Assembly (NCBI RefSeq): GCF_000482785.1
Contig: NZ_AXWS01000014.1
Coordinates: 434,001-498,000, forward strand
Direction: 5' to 3'
DNA length: 64,000 bases
Source: Derxia gummosa DSM 723
Lineage (GTDB): Bacteria; Pseudomonadota; Gammaproteobacteria; Burkholderiales; Burkholderiaceae_E
In this document: positions 27,369 through 35,046 of the stretch, piece after piece
Numbering within the stretch: position 1 is the first letter of the stretch
How the letters are laid out: each line of letters opens with the position of its first letter
Program-made: the position numbers and the translations under genes
The notes under the pieces: model-generated
Seen by the model: the letters and a program-made list of their open reading frames with translations, nothing else
The model's database searches: none
Told to the model about the DNA's origin: nothing

Positions 27369-28835
27369 ATGAAACTCGACAACATCCAGGCCGCGGCGCG
27401 CCCGGCCGTCATGCAAACGCTTGCAAAGCCGCGCCTCGCGCGCGTCGCCGCCGCCGTCGCGCTGGCCGCGACCGCCGCCGGCGCCGCGCTGCCGGCCCAT
27501 GCCGCCGGTGAAGCGAAGAACATCATCTTCTTCCTCGGCGACGGGATGGGCCCGGTGCCCAAGACCGCCGCGCGCATCTACAAGTATGGCGAGGCCGGCT
27601 CGCTGACGATGGACACGCTGCCCTACACGGCGCGCGTCAAGACTTATTCGCTCGACGCCCAGACCACCGACAGCGCCCCGTCGATGGCCGCCTACATGAC
27701 CGGCGTGAAGCAGCGCAACGAAGTGCTCGGCATGAACGGCGACACCGTTGCCGTCGCGCCGGGCAAGGACCCGGTCACGGGCGTGTCCAACGCGGTCAAC
27801 AACTGTCTGCCCACCAACGGCGCCGCCGTCACCACGCTGATCGAGTACGCGATCGCCAAGGGCAAGGCGACCGGTGCCGTCACCACCGCGCGTCTCACGC
27901 ATGCGACGCCGGCCGCCACCTACGCCCACATCTGCCACCGCGACACCGAGTACGAGATCGCGCGCCAGGCGGTACCGGGCGGCGCGGGCTTCAACGCCCG
28001 CCTCGGCAACGGCGTGGACGTGCTCATGGGCGGCATCAGCAGCTACTGGCGCCCCTACAACGCGGCCACCACGCCCAAGGGCCGTCCGGATGGCCGCGAC
28101 CTCGTGGCCGAACTCCAGGCCAAGGGCTACAGCTACGCCAGCGACCTGACCTCGTTCAACGCGCTGCCGACTGCCGCCGGCACCAAGGTGATCGCGCTGT
28201 TCGACCAAGCGCTGTCGCAAGGCCACATGAGCTACGAAGCCGACCGCGATCCGACCAAGGAACCGAGCCTGGCCGAGATGACCGTCAAGGCCATCGACAT
28301 CCTGTCGAAGAACTCGAACGGCTACTTCCTGATGGTGGAGGGCGGCCGCATCGACCACGCGCTGCACGGCACCAACGCCTATCGCGCCGTAACCGACACC
28401 GTCGCCTTCGACGACGCGATCAAGGCAGCGCTGGGCAAGGTCGATCTGAGCAACACGCTCATCGTCGTGACGGCCGACCACGACCACACGATGGCCTTCA
28501 ACGGCTACGGCAAGAAGGGCACGCCCATCCTCGGCCTGAACGTCAACTACGCCACCGGCCGCAACAGCCTCGACGCCGACGGCCTGCCGTACACGACGCT
28601 CGTGTTCGGCGGCGGCAGCAACCGCCCCGACGTGCGCGCCACGCTCGACAGCGAGACGGTGCAGGGCAAGGACTACCTGCAGGAAGTCGTGATCCGTCGC
28701 GGCGCGCCCGGCTCGGAAACCCACGGCGGCGGCGACGTGCAGCTGTACTCGACCGGCGCCGGCAGCAAGAGCTTCAAGGGCACGATCGACAACACCAGGG
28801 TGTTCACGCTCGTGAAGAGCGCCGGCGGCCTGTGA
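27369..28835 (+). CDS. alkaline phosphatase, PhoA family, periplasmic
   Basis: A 488-residue paralogue of the previous gene. The signal peptide is long: a 24-residue lead, then VAAAVALAATAAGAALPAHA with cleavage near residue 46. Catalytic landmarks are IIFFLGDGMGP, D101-S102-A103 in TTDSAPSMAAYMTG, MVEGGRIDHALHG, VTADHDHT and SETHGGGDVQ. All the canonical ligands look intact, including His in IDHALH. The gene starts 26 bp after the first phosphatase. A TGCAAACGCTTGCA motif falls in the signal-peptide region at 27412. Having one lipid-anchored and one soluble enzyme side by side suggests different locations for the same activity. A long palindromic terminator follows. Confidence 0.93.
   Translation: MKLDNIQAAARPAVMQTLAKPRLARVAAAVALAATAAGAALPAHAAGEAKNIIFFLGDGMGPVPKTAARIYKYGEAGSLTMDTLPYTARVKTYSLDAQTTDSAPSMAAYMTGVKQRNEVLGMNGDTVAVAPGKDPVTGVSNAVNNCLPTNGAAVTTLIEYAIAKGKATGAVTTARLTHATPAATYAHICHRDTEYEIARQAVPGGAGFNARLGNGVDVLMGGISSYWRPYNAATTPKGRPDGRDLVAELQAKGYSYASDLTSFNALPTAAGTKVIALFDQALSQGHMSYEADRDPTKEPSLAEMTVKAIDILSKNSNGYFLMVEGGRIDHALHGTNAYRAVTDTVAFDDAIKAALGKVDLSNTLIVVTADHDHTMAFNGYGKKGTPILGLNVNYATGRNSLDADGLPYTTLVFGGGSNRPDVRATLDSETVQGKDYLQEVVIRRGAPGSETHGGGDVQLYSTGAGSKSFKGTIDNTRVFTLVKSAGGL
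27412..27425 (+). repeat. 14-bp near-palindrome TGCAAACGCTTGCA, copy 3
   Basis: Exact copy, 43 bp inside the second phosphatase gene. It is read as Met-Gln-Thr-Leu-Ala, again with CAA, CTT and GCA codons. Confidence 0.7.
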
Positions 28836-28878
28836 TGCCGGCATGACGCGGCCGGACTGACCGGCCGCGAGCGAACCA

Positions 28879-28907
28879 GGCCGATCCCCCGGGGGATCGG
28901 CCGTTTT
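28879..28907 (+). terminator. terminator with 24-bp perfect palindrome
   Basis: 28879-28902 is a perfect 24-bp palindrome centred on CCCCCGGGGG, followed by gTTTTc. In RNA it would fold with a short loop at the centre. It lies 43 bp after the second phosphatase and ends the phosphatase transcript. Confidence 0.85.
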
Positions 28908-28960
28908 CATTGGCGCGCGCGCTGCCGCCGGCAGCCGCGCGCGCCCGCCGGAGCAAGAAG

Positions 28961-29815
28961 ATGCAATCCAGTTACCGCTTCAGTTTTTCCCGCCGCGCCG
29001 GCCTGGCCGCGCTCGTCGCCGCCGGCCTGGGCGCCGCGCTGCCCGCCGGCCATGCCGAAGGCCGCCCGGCCGATGCCGCCCCCGCGCGTGCCGGCGCCAT
29101 GGTCAAGCCCGTCGCGCCCCCGCCCGCCGCGAACACGCCGCGCCAGCTTGCCGCGCTGAACGCGCCGGCCGCCGTGCCGGCTCCGCCCGCCGCCGACCTG
29201 CCGCCGCTCGACGCCGTCATCAGCTACGAGAGCCGCATCGTCAACCACGCCGGCGTGACGGAGGTGCGCAGCTTCCGCAACCTGCTCGTGCGCCGCCCGG
29301 GCCATGTGTGGATGCAGCGCCTGCTGCCCGAGGTGCGCGCCGGCCACGAGACCGAGGGCGAGGCCCATGGTGGCCACAAGCATTTCGACTTCGAGGCCGC
29401 GACCCAGCACCTCACGCGCAATGCCGACGGCAGCATCCGCGCCGACTACGTCGATGCCGAGACGCGCCAGATCGTGTTCGTGCCGCCGGCCGAGTACAGC
29501 GTGTCGGGCTTCGACGGTTCGTGGGAAGGCGCGGCCGCGCTCGTGCCCGAGAAGGTCGTGCTCGCGATGCCGCGCAGCAACCGGCCCGCGCCCGCCGGCG
29601 CCGAATGGCGCGAGGAGCGCCGCGACGGCTGGACCAACCGCGTGCTGTGGTCCACCGCGCAGCACATCGCGCTGGAGATCGAGTCGGGCCGTGACGACGG
29701 CAGCCTGCGCCGCGTGACCCGCGTGACGCCCCAGCCCGCCATGCCCGACGCGCGCCTGCCTTGGCTCGCGCTCAAGGGCTATCAGCAGAAGGAGTACCAG
29801 GACTTTCTCGACTGA
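28961..29815 (+). CDS. exported protein of unknown function
   Basis: A 284-residue protein with a signal peptide (FSRRAGLAALVAAGLGAALP, twin-Arg-like but not a full Tat motif), then a Pro/Ala-rich linker up to about residue 85 and a folded domain that starts LDAVISYESRIVNHAGVTEV. The domain has the look of an outer-membrane lipoprotein carrier-like (LolA/DUF4292-type) beta structure: RSFRNLLVRRPGHVWMQRL and IVFVPPAEYSVSGFDGSW; this is only a resemblance. HGGHKHFDF contributes several His. A ribosome site (ggagcaagaag) precedes the ATG at 28961. It follows the phosphatase pair but is beyond their terminator. I cannot assign a role. Confidence 0.7.
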   Translation: MQSSYRFSFSRRAGLAALVAAGLGAALPAGHAEGRPADAAPARAGAMVKPVAPPPAANTPRQLAALNAPAAVPAPPAADLPPLDAVISYESRIVNHAGVTEVRSFRNLLVRRPGHVWMQRLLPEVRAGHETEGEAHGGHKHFDFEAATQHLTRNADGSIRADYVDAETRQIVFVPPAEYSVSGFDGSWEGAAALVPEKVVLAMPRSNRPAPAGAEWREERRDGWTNRVLWSTAQHIALEIESGRDDGSLRRVTRVTPQPAMPDARLPWLALKGYQQKEYQDFLD

Positions 29816-29991
29816 CCCCGATGCCGCGTAACCCGCCCGAGGGAGCCGGGAGGTTCTTGTGCGCTGCGGCTTGACTAATCGTCGGGATTGATGACGCGCT
29901 TCACGTCTCGCATCGCCTTACGGGTTTCCGCGAAGTGAGCCTTGGTTAGCGTTGGTCAGCGGGCTTGCCCGCATCACCTCATCTCTAACCC

Positions 29992-30008
29992 AGCCCGCGA
30001 GACGGGCT
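29992..30008 (+). promoter_or_regulatory. leader hairpin just before the PEP-CTERM gene
   Basis: Six-bp stem AGCCCG/CGGGCT with a 5-nt loop, immediately followed by a strong ribosome site aggaagga and the ATG at 30025. It may stabilise the mRNA 5' end. A second small stem, GCGGGC/GCCCGC, lies at about 29958-29971. Confidence 0.35.
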
Positions 30009-30024
30009 CTCAGGAAGGAAACCC

Positions 30025-30855
30025 ATGTCGAAACTGCGACTCGCCACCGTGGCGACGGCGCTGGCGCTGGCCTATGCCACGCCGTCGTTCGCCGCCACCG
30101 GCTTTGATGTGTCCGGCTCCGTCATCACCACCAATCTCGACGTCCAGACCTTCGTCGAAACCAACCGCGACGCGACCGTGGTCAGCACGCCGGTCAGCAG
30201 CACGACCACCGCGCGCCAGGTCGTGACCGATCCGAAGCCGGGCGTTGCCGGCAGCGTGGCCACGTGGCAGGACACGACCACGACCTACCGCACCAGCACC
30301 ACCGACAGCTACACCCTCAGCTCCACGTACTCCACGCCGTCCACGGGCTACTCCGACATTCTTTATGTCGGCAACGTCAACTCGTACAGCACGGGCAGCT
30401 ACACGCTCGACGTGTCGGCCATCCTGGTGGGCGAGTACGCGACGGGCACGGGCCTCGGCGGCCGCACCCGCACCTACGTGCCGACGCTCGAGTTCGCGCT
30501 CAACGATGGTCCCTATGTGCCGTTCAGCACGCTGGGCACGCTGCTGAACAGCAGCAGCGTGACCTACACGCTCACCGGCGTGAGCTACGGCTTCACGCTC
30601 GCCTCGGGCGACATGCTCAGCTTCTCGATCGCGGCGACCACCGATGGCGCCGGCAGGTCGCAGATCGCCAGTCTGGACATCGCGATCAACGGCAGCATCG
30701 CCGGTCCGGCCACGACCCAGACCACCTCGACGCTGATCAGCAGCTACACGATCCCGGCGCTGCCCGTGCCCGAGCCCGAGGTCTACACCCTCGGCAGCCT
30801 GGCCTTCGGCCTGGTCGCCTTCGCGCGCCGGCGCGAGCGTCGCATCGCCGCCTGA
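30025..30855 (+). CDS. PEP-CTERM sorting-domain surface protein
   Basis: A 276-residue exported protein. A signal peptide (ATVATALALAYATPSFA, cut near residue 23) is followed by a Thr/Ser-rich body, mainly short strands with STTTARQ, TTTTYRTSTTDSYTLSSTYS and related stretches. The C-terminus is a PEP-CTERM signal: VPEPEVY, then a hydrophobic helix TLGSLAFGLVAFA, then RRRERR. This is the anchor cut by exosortase (EpsH/XrtA type) in biofilm-forming Gram-negatives, though VPEPEVY is less typical than VPEPG. No exosortase gene is in this window, so it must be elsewhere. A strong ribosome site precedes the ATG and a stem-loop follows the stop. Protein function is otherwise unknown; a role in the extracellular matrix is inferred. 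Confidence 0.85.
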   Translation: MSKLRLATVATALALAYATPSFAATGFDVSGSVITTNLDVQTFVETNRDATVVSTPVSSTTTARQVVTDPKPGVAGSVATWQDTTTTYRTSTTDSYTLSSTYSTPSTGYSDILYVGNVNSYSTGSYTLDVSAILVGEYATGTGLGGRTRTYVPTLEFALNDGPYVPFSTLGTLLNSSSVTYTLTGVSYGFTLASGDMLSFSIAATTDGAGRSQIASLDIAINGSIAGPATTQTTSTLISSYTIPALPVPEPEVYTLGSLAFGLVAFARRRERRIAA

Positions 30856-30871
30856 GCGCCTCGCGCCTGAA

Positions 30872-30893
30872 CCCGGGCGGTGTGCCGCCCGGG
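30872..30893 (+). terminator. GC-rich hairpin after the PEP-CTERM gene
   Basis: Nine-bp perfect stem CCCGGGCGG/CCGCCCGGG with loop TGTG, 17 bp after the stop. A second hairpin (GGCCGCC/GGCGGCC, near 30901-30920) follows, ending in ATTTCC. There is no strong T-tract, so termination efficiency is uncertain. Confidence 0.55.
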
Positions 30894-31006
30894 GCCGACG
30901 GCCGCCTGCGGGCGGCCGCATTTCCGAGGACCGGCGACCGAGGGACCGGCGACCGAGGGGCGGCGATCGGGGGCCGGCACGATAGACCCACGCGCTCGGC
31001 CTTGGC

Positions 31007-32437
31007 TCACTCCCAGACGACGCTCCAGGGACTGCTCGCGTACGTTCCCGCGTTCTCGCCGCGTGCGATGGCGGTCCAGCGATTCCAGACGATCGCCGCG
31101 GCGCCGCTTTCGGCCATCGCCATCGAGATCTCCAGCGCGTAGCCCGTGCCGTCGGCGTCATAGGCCCCCGTGCTGCCGTTGCTGACGATGGTCGGCGCGC
31201 TCATGCCGCCTGCCAGCGGCCGATAGCTGACGGCCTTGACCTGCGACGGCTGAAGGCTGTCCTGCCAGACCAGCAGCCCCTGGTCATAGCGGTTCGCCAA
31301 CCCGAGCTGGACTCGCGCATCGCGCGACGGCAGATCGCCGCGACGCGTCATGCCGGTGCTCAGCCCGCCGAAGGCCCACTGCCCGGCCTGATCGGCGCTG
31401 CCGGTGTTCTTCCACGCCAGCAGCCATTTGCCGGTGTCCTTGATGGCGCCATCCCAGAAGGCGGCGATGGGCGCGGTCTGGATCACCGCCGCGGGCAGCA
31501 ACCAGCCCTGGGTCGGTGAATAGCCGACCGCCTTCAGACCGGTGCCGTCACGATTGACCTGCAGGGCCAGCATCGCGCCGCTGCCGCTCGAGATGAGCCG
31601 GTCGACCGCCGACAGCACGGGCGAATCGGGCAGGGCGCGAAAGCCCTGCCTGAGGCAGTTCGGGGACCAGACCGCCGACCGGACGATCACGCCGCCGGGG
31701 GCGTTCACCTTCCACGCCACCAGCACGCTGCCGTTGTTGAGCGCGCGCTGGAGCAGCATGGTGTAGCCGTCGTCGGCGCTGCGTCGCTGACTGCCCAGCG
31801 CGACGGCGCCCGACCAGCGTCCATCGGCCGCGCGGCAACGGCCCCAGAGCGCGTAGCCGCCGTAGTCGGGCTCGCCCCGGGGTTCCGTGTTGGCGGCGGC
31901 GGGTGCCCACAGGCTGACCAGCATGCCGCTGGCGTTCACCACGGCATAGGTCTTGTAAGGCCAGCTCGGGTAGGTGGTGGTTTCGAGCGGCGACCAGGTG
32001 GCCGTGCCGATGTCGAAGCGGCTGTGGCTGGCCTGCTGGTTGATGCTGAATCCGGCCCAGGCGAGCGGGGCGTTGCGGGCGAAGCCGGTCGGGAACAGGC
32101 CCGGATTCGGCACCTGCACCACCTCGACCGGCGAGGTCGCCTGGCTCCAGGTCGTGCCCTCGCCCGCGCGCCGGAAGGCCGAGTAGGTGGGGCCGTCGTA
32201 GCCGTTGACCGGAGAACTGATCGTCCACTGCGCGAGGAAGTCGCCATCCGCCGTGGCAGCCACGCTGCGGAGGTGGAAGTTCACGTGATAGCCGACGCGC
32301 TCCGGCGCCAGCTGCACCGGCGGCTGAAAGGCGCGGACGGGTTCGGCGGCGCGAAGGGGCAGGCCCGTGCCGGCAAGCGCCAGCAGCAGCGTGGCGGGCA
32401 GGCATCGGAGCCGGGCATGAGGAAGCGGAATGGTCAT
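31007..32437 (-). CDS. secreted protein of unknown function, possible beta-propeller
   Basis: A 476-residue protein with a clear signal peptide (LPATLLLALAGTGLPLRAAE, cut near residue 30). The body contains repeated Trp-centred strand motifs about 45-60 residues apart, such as DFLAQWTISSP, NAPLAWAGFSI, GSVLVAWKVNAP, KWLLAWKNTGS, QGLLVWQDSLQ and AAIVWNRWTA. This spacing suggests a six- or seven-bladed beta-propeller. I recognise no enzyme motif. GGAG lies seven bases before the ATG at 32437, deciding the start over a longer open frame reaching 32599. It is divergent from the ABC permease gene at 32582. Confidence 0.75.
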   Translation of the reverse strand: MTIPLPHARLRCLPATLLLALAGTGLPLRAAEPVRAFQPPVQLAPERVGYHVNFHLRSVAATADGDFLAQWTISSPVNGYDGPTYSAFRRAGEGTTWSQATSPVEVVQVPNPGLFPTGFARNAPLAWAGFSINQQASHSRFDIGTATWSPLETTTYPSWPYKTYAVVNASGMLVSLWAPAAANTEPRGEPDYGGYALWGRCRAADGRWSGAVALGSQRRSADDGYTMLLQRALNNGSVLVAWKVNAPGGVIVRSAVWSPNCLRQGFRALPDSPVLSAVDRLISSGSGAMLALQVNRDGTGLKAVGYSPTQGWLLPAAVIQTAPIAAFWDGAIKDTGKWLLAWKNTGSADQAGQWAFGGLSTGMTRRGDLPSRDARVQLGLANRYDQGLLVWQDSLQPSQVKAVSYRPLAGGMSAPTIVSNGSTGAYDADGTGYALEISMAMAESGAAAIVWNRWTAIARGENAGTYASSPWSVVWE

Positions 32438-32581
32438 CGAGGTTCTCCACGGAAGAAGGAGGACGGAACCCGCGTCGCATCGTCCGTCGCCTGCGCCGAT
32501 GCTCGAAGTCTTTCGCCCGGGTGGCCAGTGGGGCGAATTCGTCAAACTGGCGGAAACATCCGCCGTCCCGCCCCCGCCGCC

Positions 32582-33748
32582 ATGCCGATCCCGCTCCACT
32601 ACATCGCGCGCAACCTGCGCGTGCGCAAGCTGACCACCGCGCTCACCGCCGGCGGCATGGCGCTCGTGATCTTCGTGTTCGCGGCGGTGCTCATGCTCGA
32701 CGCGGGGCTGAAGGAGACGCTCGTCGCCACCGGCCGCGCCGACAACATCATCGTGATCCGCCAGGGCTCGCAGACCGAGGTGCAGAGCGGCATCCAGCGT
32801 GACCAGGCGGCGCTGATCGAGTCGGCGCCCGAGGTGGCGCTCGACGCCGCCGGCCGGCCCTTCGTCGCGCGCGAATGCGTGGTGCTCAACTCGCTACTCC
32901 GGCGCGACGGCGGCAAGCGCGCCAACGTGGTCGTGCGCGGCACCGACGCCACCGGCATCGCGCTGCGGCCGCAGGCGCGGCTGGCCGAGGGTCGCTGGTT
33001 CCGCCCCGGCTCGACCGAGATCGTCGTGGGCCGCCAGGTACTCAAGAGTTACGCGGGCGTCGAGCTGGGCCAGTCGCTGTCGTTCGCGCAGCGGCAGTGG
33101 ACGGTGGTGGGCGTGTTCGACGCCGGCAACTCCGGCTTCGACAGCGAGATCTGGGGCGACGCCGACCAGATGCTCCAGAGCTTCCGCCGCAATGCGTATT
33201 CGAGCGTGATCGCGCGGCTCGCGAGCCGTGACGCCTTCGACCCGCTCAAGGCCCGGCTCGACGCCGATCCGCGCCTCAAGGTCGATCTCGAACGCGAGAA
33301 CCGCTTCTACGAGAAGCAGAGCGAATCGCTGTCCGATTTCATCACCATCCTGGGCATGGTGCTGTCGGCCATCTTTTCGGTGGGCGCGATGATCGGCGCG
33401 GCCATCACGATGTACGCCGCCGTCGCCACCCGCACCGCCGAGATCGGCACGCTGCGCGCGCTCGGCTACCGGCGGCGCGGCATCCTCGCGGCCTTCCTGA
33501 TCGAGTCGCTGCTGCTCGCGGCGATCGGCGGCGTGGCCGGGCTGGTGGCGGCGAGCTTTCTCCAGACCATCACCGTCTCGACGATGAACTTCGTGAGCTT
33601 CTCGCAGATGGCCTTCGGCTTCCGCATGACGCCGGGCATCGTGCTGCGCACCGCGCTGTTCGCGCTGCTGATGGGCGCGGTGGGCGGCTTCCTGCCGGCG
33701 CTGCGCGCGGCGCGCATGAAGATCGTGGACGCGCTACGCGCCGGCTGA
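32582..33748 (+). CDS. ABC transporter permease, FtsX/MacB family
   Basis: A 388-residue permease with the MacB/FtsX layout: an N-terminal membrane helix (LTAGGMALVIFVFAAVLML), a large periplasmic domain (residues ~45-250, with QSLSFAQRQWTVVGVFDAGN), and three C-terminal helices (FITILGMVLSAIFSVGAMIG; RGILAAFLIESLLLAAIGGV; LFALLMGAVGGFLPAL). The typical EIGTLRALGY coupling motif is present, as is the FLPALRAARMKIVDALR tail. Such permeases work with an ATPase to drive efflux or lipoprotein transfer. There is no ATPase beside it; a related permease plus ATPase are at 44410-46415, and the tail of that permease (ARVRIVDGLRRIG) resembles this one. The two permeases may form one heterodimeric transporter split by intervening genes. 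Confidence 0.88.
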   Translation: MPIPLHYIARNLRVRKLTTALTAGGMALVIFVFAAVLMLDAGLKETLVATGRADNIIVIRQGSQTEVQSGIQRDQAALIESAPEVALDAAGRPFVARECVVLNSLLRRDGGKRANVVVRGTDATGIALRPQARLAEGRWFRPGSTEIVVGRQVLKSYAGVELGQSLSFAQRQWTVVGVFDAGNSGFDSEIWGDADQMLQSFRRNAYSSVIARLASRDAFDPLKARLDADPRLKVDLERENRFYEKQSESLSDFITILGMVLSAIFSVGAMIGAAITMYAAVATRTAEIGTLRALGYRRRGILAAFLIESLLLAAIGGVAGLVAASFLQTITVSTMNFVSFSQMAFGFRMTPGIVLRTALFALLMGAVGGFLPALRAARMKIVDALRAG

Positions 33749-34005
33749 GCCGGGGCCGGCCGCCCGACCTTCGCGCCCGCGCCACCGGCCGCCGCGGCTC
33801 GCATGCGCGCCATCGGCCGTTGCCCGCCGCGCCCGCGTCGGCCGCACTCTTGGCCGATCGGCGCGCCGCTCGTCGCCGCAGGCATGAGCAGCCGCCGCAG
33901 GTCCGCGCTTTTCCGCCCTTCGCCGCTTCACCGCAGGGCCGACCCTGCCGTCAAGACTCGCAGCACCCGCAGTCCCGCGCGGGCACGAGAACAGACGGAG
34001 TCGCC

Positions 34006-35046
34006 ATGCAAGCGATCGACAAGCCGGCCATCACCGCAGGGGAGCCGCCGGAACCCAATGCCGCCGCCCGCCCGGCCGACGCCTTCGCGCCCGGCCCCCT
34101 CGCGGCCGAACCGCGCGCCACCGGCCCCGTCGGCGTCGACAACGAGGCCGCCGTGCAGGCCGCCGCCCAGGCCGCGCGCGTGGCCGAGCTGAACCTGGCC
34201 GAGCGTCTGGCCTTCGCGCAGAAGCTTGCCCAGGCCGAGCAGCAGCTGCTCCAGTCCGAGAAGATGGCCTCGATCGGCCAGCTCGCCGCCGGCGTGGCGC
34301 ACGAGATCAACAACCCGATCGGCTTCATCAACAGCAACCTCAACACGCTGCGCGACTACGTGAGCGACCTGCTGCGGCTGATCGACGCCTACGAGAGCAC
34401 GCCGGCCGAGGCCGCCGCCGTGGCCGAGGAGATCGACCTGCCCTTCCTGCGCGAGGACGTCGGCTCGATGATCGAGGAGTCGCTCGACGGCATCGCCCGG
34501 GTGCGCCGCATCGTCCAGGACCTGAAGGATTTCTCCCATGTCGATCACGGCGAATGGGTCTGGACCGACCTGCACAAGAACCTCGACTCGACGCTCAACA
34601 TCGTCAACAACGAGGTCAAGTACATCGCCGACGTGAAGCGCGAGTTCCAGCCCGACATGCCGCTCGTGCATTGCAACGCCTCGCAGATCAACCAGGTGTT
34701 CATGAACATGCTGGTGAACGCGGCGCACGCGATCCGCGCCCGCGTCCAGGCCGGCGACTACAAGCGCGGCACCATCACCATCACCACCGGCGTCGAGGGC
34801 GACGACGCGGTCATCGGCATCGCCGACACCGGCTGCGGCATCGCGCCCGAGCATCTCGCGCGCATCTTCGATCCGTTCTTCACCACCAAGCCGGTCGGCC
34901 AGGGCACGGGCCTGGGGCTGTCGCTCAGCTACAGCATCGTGCGCAAGCACGGCGGCTGCATCACCGTGAAGAGCACGCCGGGCGAGGGCAGCCGCTTCAG
35001 CCTCTGCCTGCCGATCAAGGGCGGCGCCTCGCCGAGGGCGTCATGA
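34006..35046 (+). CDS. soluble sensor histidine kinase (ZraS/HydH-like)
   Basis: A 346-residue kinase. An Ala/Pro-rich N-terminus (1-55) is followed by a short coiled coil ([20 protein letters not shown]), then the H-box [20 protein letters not shown] with His99. The ATPase shows the N-box [44 protein letters not shown] and [16 protein letters not shown]. There is no membrane segment or input domain, so the signal likely comes from a partner. GGAG is six bases before the ATG. It overlaps the next gene by four bases (ATGA) and heads a four-gene operon with the EAL-like/receiver, HDOD and HD-GYP proteins, whose receivers are the likely phosphate acceptors. Confidence 0.92.
   Translation: MQAIDKPAITAGEPPEPNAAARPADAFAPGPLAAEPRATGPVGVDNEAAVQAAAQAARVAELNLAERLAFAQKLAQAEQQLLQSEKMASIGQLAAGVAHEINNPIGFINSNLNTLRDYVSDLLRLIDAYESTPAEAAAVAEEIDLPFLREDVGSMIEESLDGIARVRRIVQDLKDFSHVDHGEWVWTDLHKNLDSTLNIVNNEVKYIADVKREFQPDMPLVHCNASQINQVFMNMLVNAAHAIRARVQAGDYKRGTITITTGVEGDDAVIGIADTGCGIAPEHLARIFDPFFTTKPVGQGTGLGLSLSYSIVRKHGGCITVKSTPGEGSRFSLCLPIKGGASPRAS

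Noticed and set aside
27412-27425. TGCAAACGCTTGCA as a LacI-type operator controlling the second phosphatase
   Set aside because: It is inside the coding region, and other exact copies lie in mid-gene or between convergent genes, so a simple operator role does not explain the set.
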